A stretch of DNA of 64,000 bases from Lytechinus pictus (lineage: Eukaryota; Echinodermata; Echinoidea; Temnopleuroida; Toxopneustidae), in the NCBI RefSeq assembly GCF_037042905.1, contig NC_087259.1:23980501-24044500 (forward strand), in the 5' to 3' direction. Each line of letters begins with the position of its first letter. Position 1 is the stretch's first letter. The notes beneath the pieces are model-generated. The model made no database searches, was not told the origin of the DNA, and saw nothing but the letters and a program-made list of their open reading frames with translations. The position numbers were made by a program, and so were the translations under genes. Below, piece by piece: positions 58,201 to 64,000 of this stretch.

Positions 58201-61200
58201 TATACACAGTTCATGGGCGTAGTAGATTGTGCTGTTCAAGTGGATGGAATTGAATTAATGATTTGTAATGGCAGTTCTAGTAGAGAAGAGAGGAGGAGGA
58301 GGAGGAGGAGGAGAAGAAGGGGGAGAAGAAGGAGGAGAAGAAAAAGGAGGTGGCGGAGGGGGGGGGGGAGAAGAAGAGGAAACAGAAGGAGAGGGAGAGA
58401 AAGAAAGAAAGAAAGATAAAAATAAAGGAGAAGATTAAAATGTTCATGTGATATCATATTTGTTGTGTGAGGAAATTTTGTAAATCATAAAACAACTTTT
58501 TTTTTCTCATGAAATAGTTTCTTCTGGACAGCTAGTGAAGGAAGCTCTTGCAAGTGAATCCAAGGTCGGTGAAGCCATCAAACCATATGTTGAGAGGAAA
58601 ATGCTGGGTAAGATATCCCTTTATACAATTGTGAATTCAATACATTTACTTTTTAAGAATTAAGTGTATTAATGATTTGATCCATTTAACTACAAACTTA
58701 TACATTTATTTTGATATAATTATGTTGTTTGGTTTGCATATTTCCACGAAAGGTGGTAGGAAGATGCATTACGACTGTCCATTCTGTTTTTGTTCTCATG
58801 ATAACTTAAGAACTATTTGACTGACAATTATCAAAATTGGTCCCTGTACAGAGTATGGTTCATATAATATTGGAGTGAAAATAATTTGATTAGATCTCAA
58901 GTCATAGGCCTGTATTCTGAAGTGGGGTTTAATTTAAACTCTGTTCTGAAGTTGTGACATAAAGCTCCAACAGTAGCGGTTCAGTGTTTCAGCTCATTTG
59001 ACTCTCAAATCAATCTTAACTATCTGGGAGGGATAAATAAGATAGATGTCTTCACCATTAAAGAGTGAACCTAAGAAGCATACAATGTTAACAAAATTTG
59101 GACATGTTTGGCTTCCCATAATATCATAGTTAGGTCATATACCAGACTTCAGAATACAGGCCAAAGAGGTTATAAATAGGTATTCTTGCGATTACTGAAA
59201 ACCTCTTCGTGAGAACAACTTCAAACTTGGTTTATGTTGACAAAGATCTCCGATATTAGATGAAATGGGTATAACCAAACTGGAAATAGGCAAAAGTCTT
59301 AAAGTGGGCTAAATGGAAGTTAACCAAATGATTAATAGATGAACTGGTTGTAGATGACGTAGGATTAGACCGTGTAGGATTGGACCAAATGGAAAGTAGC
59401 AAAGTTGGTGTAGACCAAGTGGCATTTTACCACCAGGATATAATGGCCCGTATTCTGAAGTCTGTTTCAACTTAGGCCATGGTCTAACTATGGGAAGCCA
59501 AAAATAATTATAATTTTATTAAGATTGCACACTTCTATCATTTATTGTTTGCTTTTCTGAAGGTTTAATGGTGAATAAAACTTTTATTCATCATTTCTAA
59601 ACAGTTATGTTGAAGTGAGCAACAAATAAGCTGTCAAACTGAATCTTACATCTTGAAGATTTCTATCACAATTGGCTATCCATAGTTAAACAACAACTTT
59701 ATACCAGAGTTTGAACTAAACCCGAGTTCAGAATACCAGCCATAGGATTTACCGGTAGCCTAACTGGAATTTATACAAGATAGCAATGAAAACAAATGTT
59801 TAGTAGACCATCTGGTTGTAGATGAAGTAAGATATGACCAAGTGGGATAAGACCAAATGGAGAGTAGACAAACTGGGTGTAGATCAAGTGGCAATTTAAC
59901 CTGCATACAACCAAATCCACAAGACCATTAACCCTGAAACATTAATCATGCCGTTGAAAGTCTCTCCATTCTATAAAAGATTAATTAGTTTATTGATGGC
60001 AATTGTACACAGTGGCATTTGTACACCAGGTGTGAGTCACCCAATCAGTTTACCATTAAAGCGTCGTAATCTATTTGTTTTAGGCCAATACTTCACCCAA
60101 TTAATTGCCAATGAACTTTGTAAAATAAGCAGTGAGGGAGGTTATTGCCGTCATAAAATTCTTCAGAGGAAGTACCTCTGATAATAATCTTAGATCTTGG
60201 TTTTGATTGGGAGAGCTACATTGGTATGCTCTACTACATCACTGCTGAAATAAACATAGGGTTAGTTTTTATTGTTTTTTTATTAATATTATTATTAGCT
60301 GTAGTATTTCTTTTTTTCATTTCAGGAGATTTCAGGACATTTAAATCAATAGCAAATCCAAGTTTTTTTGTCTTTAAATCGTCATTGAACATTTAAAATG
60401 TTTTCTTCAGAAAAGATGAAAAAGCACTAGTGATGCCTACTTCATAGTGTGTCTAATAATTACTATCACAATAATTGAAAATGATTTGATGGTATAAATT
60501 TGACAATAATTATACTTGGTAAATCATTCCTGCCTAGCAGATTACAAACAATGAAAGATTGAGGCATGTCAGAAACGAGTTTAGCCAGAACACTAGAGTA
60601 AATCAAATCCAATCTCATTTCAAGATTACTTTAATGAATACAAATGAGATACCCTTCCTTACAACAGCTCATTGTATCCTCAGCAAATCTTAACCTGTTT
60701 TGCTGTGCAACTTGGATTTGACATTGACATTTCAAACTCTTCTTGCTTATCTAAATGTTAGCATTTCATGTCATATAAGGTATCAAAATAGAGAAGAAAA
60801 TTTGAATTTGATGATGATGTAAATGAATCATTTGGTACTGTTTGAAAAAACAAAGTGGGAATGTAAGTTTTATTTTTGTCTGGGACGTATTGCATTTCAG
60901 ACATGATGGGCTCTCATACATCTTACATTCAAGAATTTAAGTTTATTTGTAATAATATTCTCTCATGCACAGTCCCGGATAATCTCATCTTGAAACTTCT
61001 TGACGAGAGGTTGAGTCAAGTGGACTGTTCCACTCGAGGATGGGTGTTGAGAGGGTTCCCGAGGACGAGGGAGCAAGCCGAGAATCTCACTGCGGCAGGT
61101 CACGAACCCAACAGGTATAAAAAAAAATCAGAAATTTGTATTGACTTGTGAATTATAAAATACTGCCATTGTTATGTCATTTTATTTTGTAATGATTTTG

Positions 61201-61930
61201 AATCGAGCAAGAGTTATCTGATGAAAATCAGTTGTAATCGCTCTCTTCAATCAAGTTCCTTTGGGGTCCCAATGTATGTTTCATTCTCTTCTATATTAAC
61301 AAAAAGTATGTGTATGCGTGTAATCATTATGCCCCACATACATTTCTACCTGATTTATTTCATTTCTATTTTGTTTGCTGATCGATGAAGTACACTTTAT
61401 AATCAGTGCTGGATCTATTAAATATTTGCTAGAGGGAGGAGCTGAAGTGCCATTCTAGTGATTTTGTTTCTTAAATATTTTTTTCAAATCCATCTATATA
61501 TAAGTATACCTGATTAATCCATTTATGTAATCATTTCAATTCATAATTCTAGGTTCCACCTTTCTGACACAATTTCCCCTATTTTTCCCTTTTAAAAATC
61601 AGGGTGTTCTTTTTGGATGTGCCCAACGATTCTGTCTACGAGCGTCTCACCTTGCGATCTTTGGACGCCGTTAGTGGCAACCGTTACCACGCCCTCTACA
61701 ATCCCGCCCCGACCTCCGACATCAAGGAACGCACTGCCCAGCATCCTGTGGACTTTGAGGAGAAGATCCGGGAGCGTCTGGCGGCGTATTATGCGTACTC
61801 GGAAGAGATCGGTGACTTCTACGAGGATGCGCAGCACATCATCGCCGACCAGGATCCACACACGGTGTTTGAGAGTGTGGAGAGTATGTTGGTCAACCCA
61901 CTCCCACGGACTCTCCCTACCCAGGACTAG
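47839..61930 (+). CDS. AK8: Adenylate kinase 8, 10 exons, two kinase domains
   Basis: AK8 is a two-domain adenylate kinase that exchanges phosphate between nucleotides (AMP plus ATP to two ADP) and is linked to motile cilia in vertebrates. Exons: 47839-47922, 49173-49257, 50181-50344, 51415-51565, 52157-52228, 53386-53589, 55954-56085, 58518-58607, 60973-61114, 61603-61930. All are GT-AG with matching phases, total 1452 bases, 483 residues (human 479). Domain 1: P-loop GPPASGKTT (64-72), [10 protein letters not shown] (138-147), LID near [13 protein letters not shown] (177-189). Domain 2: P-loop GPTGSGKT (276-283), [10 protein letters not shown] (353-362), LID near [10 protein letters not shown] (395-404). 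Arg354 replaces the usual Asp of DGFPR in domain 2 (human also lacks it). It lies downstream of GTF3C5 on the same strand. Its last exon end is tandemly duplicated beyond the stop. Confidence 0.96.
47923..49172 (+). other. AK8: AK8 intron 1
   Basis: Includes an unsplit copy (48141-48460) of the repeat seen split at 9230-11650. The rest has no recognised feature. Confidence 0.7.
49173..49257 (+). CDS. AK8: AK8 exon 2
   Basis: Residues 29-56 plus one base: [19 protein letters not shown]. This is the Dpy-30-like helix pair region common before the first kinase domain. Acceptor CACCAG. Confidence 0.93.
49258..50180 (+). other. AK8: AK8 intron 2
   Basis: AT-rich. Possible short foldback with AAACTGACTCCAAACTGAAT and ATTGGAGTTGGTTTC near 49366-49450. 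Nothing else seen. Confidence 0.6.
50181..50344 (+). CDS. AK8: AK8 exon 3 (first P-loop)
   Basis: Residues 57-111 with [16 protein letters not shown]. Acceptor TTCCAG, donor GAG|GTAAAT. Confidence 0.95.
50345..51414 (+). other. AK8: AK8 intron 3
   Basis: No recognised feature apart from a short inverted pair (CAAAACTATGGACTAAGCAG at 51163 and CTGCATAGTCCATGGTTTTG at 51284). Confidence 0.6.
51415..51565 (+). CDS. AK8: AK8 exon 4
   Basis: Residues 112-161 plus one base, with [15 protein letters not shown] and GINPKHF. Acceptor TTTCAG, donor TTTG|GTAAGT. Confidence 0.95.
51566..52156 (+). other. AK8: AK8 intron 4
   Basis: AT-rich, nothing recognised. Confidence 0.6.
52157..52228 (+). CDS. AK8: AK8 exon 5
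   Basis: Residues 162-185: [20 protein letters not shown] through PETG. Acceptor ATTCAG, donor GGCG|GTAAGT. Confidence 0.95.
52229..53385 (+). other. AK8: AK8 intron 5
   Basis: A TAGACCAA-type repeat piece (52540-52660) and a foldback element (52668-53279) fill most of it. Confidence 0.65.
52668..53279. mobile_element. Foldback element with TTGCCAAACATC arms
   Basis: CTTGCCAAACATCATAAAAT with TTACTGTATCTT (near 52711-52742) is mirrored by AAGATATAGTAAATTTTACG and ATGTTTGGCAAGC (53194-53226). The outer ends TATATACACC and GGTGTATATA also pair. 612 bases without transposase. Confidence 0.65.
53386..53589 (+). CDS. AK8: AK8 exon 6 (first LID)
   Basis: Residues 186-253 starting [20 protein letters not shown] and ending [13 protein letters not shown], closely like the human ISADQPCVDVFYQ segment. 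Confidence 0.95.
54424..54870 (+). repeat. Penelope-type terminal repeat copy with GAAACGTCG motif
   Basis: A GC-richer block (54440-54600) leads into CTGAAAACGGACAGTCAACC then TGTCCGAAACGTCGAG. The downstream text resembles 2640-2935 in reverse orientation. No coding part of the element is present. Confidence 0.5.
55163..55371 (+). repeat. TAG/CAG trinucleotide tract
   Basis: Imperfect GTA repeats flank about 20 mostly uninterrupted AGC units (55233-55290), in an intron of AK8. It reads as Ala, Val, Leu or Cys runs in different frames, none of them credible genes. Confidence 0.95.
55475..55880. mobile_element. Foldback MITE with TCAAAGATACTACAAGGGGA ends
   Basis: TCAAAGATACTACAAGGGGA with AGAT at the left is matched exactly in inverse at 55857-55880. 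Inner arms also pair in part (GAAACGCTC, GCGCCC). 406 bases, ending about 70 bases before AK8 exon 7. Confidence 0.75.
55954..56085 (+). CDS. AK8: AK8 exon 7 (second P-loop)
   Basis: Residues 254-297 with [20 protein letters not shown]. Acceptor TCTGCAG, donor AATG|GTATGT. Confidence 0.95.
56421..57347. mobile_element. Element with GGGCCCCGTCTTACAAAGAG inverted ends
   Basis: Starts GGGCCCCGTCTTACAAAGAG then TTACGATTGATCCGATCAAT and ends with the inverse (GTAAGACGGGGCCC at 57347). The shorter copy at 46343 suggests that a further segment (about 56640-57180) is an insertion within it. Confidence 0.75.
58278..58430 (+). repeat. Purine-only tract (GGA/GAA)
   Basis: About 150 bases made almost only of G and A, including AGGAGGAGGAGG and GGGGGGGG runs and a GAAA repeat. 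Such mirror-like R.Y tracts can form triplex DNA. It is in AK8 intron 7, about 90 bases before exon 8. Confidence 0.9.
58518..58607 (+). CDS. AK8: AK8 exon 8
   Basis: Residues 298-327: [20 protein letters not shown] and [10 protein letters not shown]. The acceptor is a T-rich tract ending GAAATAG; donor CTGG|GTAAGA. Confidence 0.93.
58907..59162. mobile_element. MITE of the GGCCCGTATTCTGAAGT family, copy 2
   Basis: Ends GGCCTGTATTCTGAAGT and ACTTCAGAATACAGGCC. Confidence 0.8.
59445..59741. mobile_element. MITE of the GGCCCGTATTCTGAAGT family, copy 3
   Basis: Ends GGCCCGTATTCTGAAGTC and GAGTTCAGAATACCAGCC, with inner TTAGGCCATGGTCTAACTAT. It shares more inner text with 31140-31462 than with 58907-59162. 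Confidence 0.78.
60973..61114 (+). CDS. AK8: AK8 exon 9
   Basis: Residues 328-374 plus two bases, with [19 protein letters not shown] and [13 protein letters not shown]. Donor ACAG|GTATAA. Confidence 0.94.
61115..61602 (+). other. AK8: AK8 intron 9
   Basis: AT-rich with no recognised feature. Confidence 0.65.
61603..61930 (+). CDS. AK8: AK8 exon 10 (second LID, stop)
   Basis: Residues 375-483: [30 protein letters not shown], and the end [20 protein letters not shown] then RTLPTQD and TAG. Human AK8 also ends DQDPYTVFEYIES...NPLPKKIP. Confidence 0.96.
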
Positions 61931-62081
61931 ATGGTCACCACACACGGTGTTTGAGAGTGTGGAGAGTATGTTGGTCAACCCACTCCCACGGACTCTCCCT
62001 ACCCAGGACTAGATGGTCAGTGAGACTGTCAACCCACTCCCACGGACTCTCCCTACCCAGGACTAGATGGTCAGTGAGACT
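61856..62081 (+). repeat. AK8: Nested tandem duplication of the AK8 coding end
   Basis: 61856-61937 (coding end, stop and a few bases) is repeated as 61938-62019, unit 82 bp. Within the second copy, 61974-62027 is repeated as 62028-62081, unit 54 bp. The copies are essentially identical, so three TAG-terminated tails (stops at 61928, 62010 and 62064) now follow each other. The extra copies lie beyond the first stop and are not translated. Confidence 0.95.
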
Positions 62082-64000
62082 GCAAAAGGAACTTTTTGCT
62101 GGATCAAACTAAAAAAGGAATCCAGAAACAATGTTCGTCATTGTCCCATATGATTTCAATGGCAGTCTAGAGGATTGCTTACGCTCTTATTTCTGATATT
62201 TTTCCAAAATACTGTCAGAAAATTTTTCTCTTGTCCATAGATTAATGATTTGGAAATGTAATAGTGAGTATGTAAAGTGTAAAACACAATGTGAATTACA
62301 TTTTCTCACCGCACACTGTGTGAACACTCACACTGTCCACAGTGTGTAGGTATCTTTTAAACTGTTAAGTTTGAGCTTTTTAACAGTATAATCACATTTC
62401 CCATAGTCCACAAAGTGAACATACTGTCACAGTGTGATTTATCTTCACACTGTGGGACACTGTATTCTTCCCACATCCCACCCCGGGGGGGGGCCAGTAA
62501 AATATATTGCTGTACACACGTGTGACCAAGGAATTTCCAAACACCCCCTAAACGAGTTTTTCTCTGTGTGCAAAATAACCCCCTAAACAAGTTTTTCGCG
62601 GGCTTTATTTACACATTTTGGCCCCTAAACAAAATGTCGCCAAAATATGACCTCGGGGGAAAAAGCTTGGGAAAAAAAACATACCCTAAACACGTTTGGC
62701 TAGTCTTAAAAGAAAGCTTGGGGGAAAAAATACCCTAAATACGTTTGACCCCGCGATTGACCATTGACCAGTCTTTCAAGACCACCCTTTTTATTGAAAA
62801 TCAGTGTTTTTCATACCCTTAACGAGTCCACGCGCGGACCGCGTCCAAAACTGAAAAAAAACACCCCTTTAAACATATTTTTTTTGGTCACGCGTGTGTA
62901 CAGCAATATATTTGACTGGCCCCCCCCCCCCGGATCCCCACCCCCCACATACACACCCACCCACACAAACACATCAATAAAACCTTGGTCACATCCTGGG
63001 TGGTTTTTAGTGTAAGGATCGAGAAGGGATGACTGTAGCGAAATAAAAACACAGCAGAAATGTTAGTTAGTATACAGTAGTATGCAAAGTGAACAGGTGT
63101 CAGAAAAGTCAATTTGTTTTACAATAACACACACACTTTATTTGCAGGCTGTTGTCGATGATTTGCATTCCATTTGTGTTTCTATAAATATTATAATTAT
63201 TAATGTAAATATAATGAATATATTCTCTTCATGTCCATCTGTTCAACTATTTCTGTACATATTTTGCTTGCAATGTATTAAGAATTTAAATAAAACCACA
63301 GATATCTAATATTATTGTACATTGTATACAAGACAAAAGTCTATGCTCTGTTTGGTACGATTGTTTACTGTTCAATAAAGTAAGACTTTAAATTTAAATA
63401 AGCAGAGGAAAGTCATTATTGGTCATGTTTTACAATTATGTTTAAGGGGTCAAATAGGTAGAGATCAAGTTAATTTGACTAGAATGAGTCAGCAAGCATA
63501 ATATCACTGATTTGCTTAGCAAATCATTGAAATTATCTTTGGAAACATGAAAAACTAGAGATGCTCGGCGGTCGTGCGTTAGAGCACATGTATCCCCCGA
63601 ACCCACCGCGTCATCCGTCATTGCGATATATAGAGCTCACACAGAAATTTGACAAATAAATACAATTATCATGGCGACAATGACCCTGCCCACATTTTAC
63701 CTGTGGGTACCAAATTTGATGACAATAATATGACGTAGCAGCGTGACTCTGATAAACCGAAAGTATTGTCCAGTATCACCTGTTGGAAATACAATTATAG
63801 AGTAATCTGGATATATTTTGTAAACCTAATCCTAAGACCCCCACCAAAAATGATAGGCATCTATTCTTCGCTTCACCTTCTAATATTGCTTCTGTGTGCC
63901 AACTGTTATGACAAACTGGAAAAAAGCAGAAGTTTTTACCAAATTTTCCACAAAAATATGGTTACCATGGCAACTATGTCTCCACCCACTCCAAAATCAT
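61931..64000. other. 3' flank of AK8
   Basis: After the tail duplication come a cluster of CACACTGTG motifs (62305-62455), an inverted-end element (62485-62931), and AATAAA sequences at 63289 and 63374 that could end a transcript. From 63550 the sequence (GATGCTCGGCGGTCGTGCG and onward) looks like part of another repeat, cut by the window edge. No gene was recognised. Confidence 0.6.
62485..62931. mobile_element. Foldback element with GGCCAGTAAAATATATTGCT ends
   Basis: A G run then GGCCAGTAAAATATATTGCT and GTACACACGTGTGACCA is mirrored by TGGTCACGCGTGTGTAC then AGCAATATATTTGACTGGCC and a C run. 447 bases. The inside repeats phrases such as CCCTAAACAAGTTTTTC with inverse relatives. Confidence 0.78.

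Larger units (their letters stand above)
56086..58517 (+). other. AK8: AK8 intron 7
   Basis: Contains the 56421-57347 element, a TAGACCAA-type piece (57440-57720) and a purine tract (58278-58430). Otherwise nothing was recognised. Confidence 0.65.
58608..60972 (+). other. AK8: AK8 intron 8
   Basis: Two MITEs of the GGCCCGTATTCTGAAG family separated by TAGACCAA-type pieces (59230-59430 and 59750-59910). Nothing recognised in 59920-60970. Confidence 0.65.

Noticed and set aside
58150-58457. Arg-rich and Leu-rich frames
   Set aside because: Readings of the purine tract in AK8 intron 7.
61617-62012. Second plus-strand frame and a minus-strand frame (61592-61978) over AK8 exon 10
   Set aside because: Shadows of the real AK8 exon, extended by the duplicated tail.

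Overview
This is a eukaryotic, AT-rich, intron-rich nuclear segment from a marine deuterostome, most likely an echinoderm (sea urchin or relative). I base this on the gene content, the GT-AG introns, and many foldback, tRNA-SINE, Penelope-like and minisatellite-cored repeats of types common in such genomes. The species cannot be proven from sequence alone. No prokaryotic features were seen.

Layout. Positions 1-1085 hold the 3' half (two exons) of a trypsin-family serine protease. Positions 3854-42352 hold a complete 7-exon gene for the TFIIIC subunit GTF3C5 on the plus strand (555 aa assembled), spread over about 38.5 kb because its introns are full of mobile elements. Inside intron 3, on the minus strand, lies a complete two-exon aquaporin-11-like gene (266 aa). 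Positions 47839-61930 hold a complete 10-exon adenylate kinase 8 gene (AK8, 483 aa) on the plus strand. GTF3C5 and AK8 are also close on human chromosome 9q34.13, so this looks like old conserved linkage.

Repeats make up much of the rest. There are three members of a TE family with hairpin ends and a minisatellite core. The largest (23103-26859) carries a 154-bp array with a 924-bp higher-order period. Each unit contains a perfect direct repeat of the nuclear-receptor half-site AGGTCA with 1-bp spacing (DR1). Other items are a hAT-like element with a perfect 8-bp target duplication, a TTAA-flanked foldback, two degraded Penelope-like GIY-YIG fragments, three hammerhead-like motifs, a tRNA-derived SINE, an 11 x 99-bp intergenic array, and many palindromic MITEs.

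The most unusual observations are: (1) perfect DR1 sites amplified about 30-fold within GTF3C5 introns; (2) in both GTF3C5 and AK8, the end of the coding sequence including the stop codon is duplicated into the 3' flank; (3) the aquaporin first motif reads Asn-Thr-Cys instead of Asn-Pro-Cys; (4) the protease has Val in place of oxyanion-hole Gly193. The genes do not form one pathway: GTF3C5 acts in RNA polymerase III transcription, AK8 in nucleotide balance (typically of ciliated cells), the aquaporin in intracellular membranes, and the protease is probably secreted.
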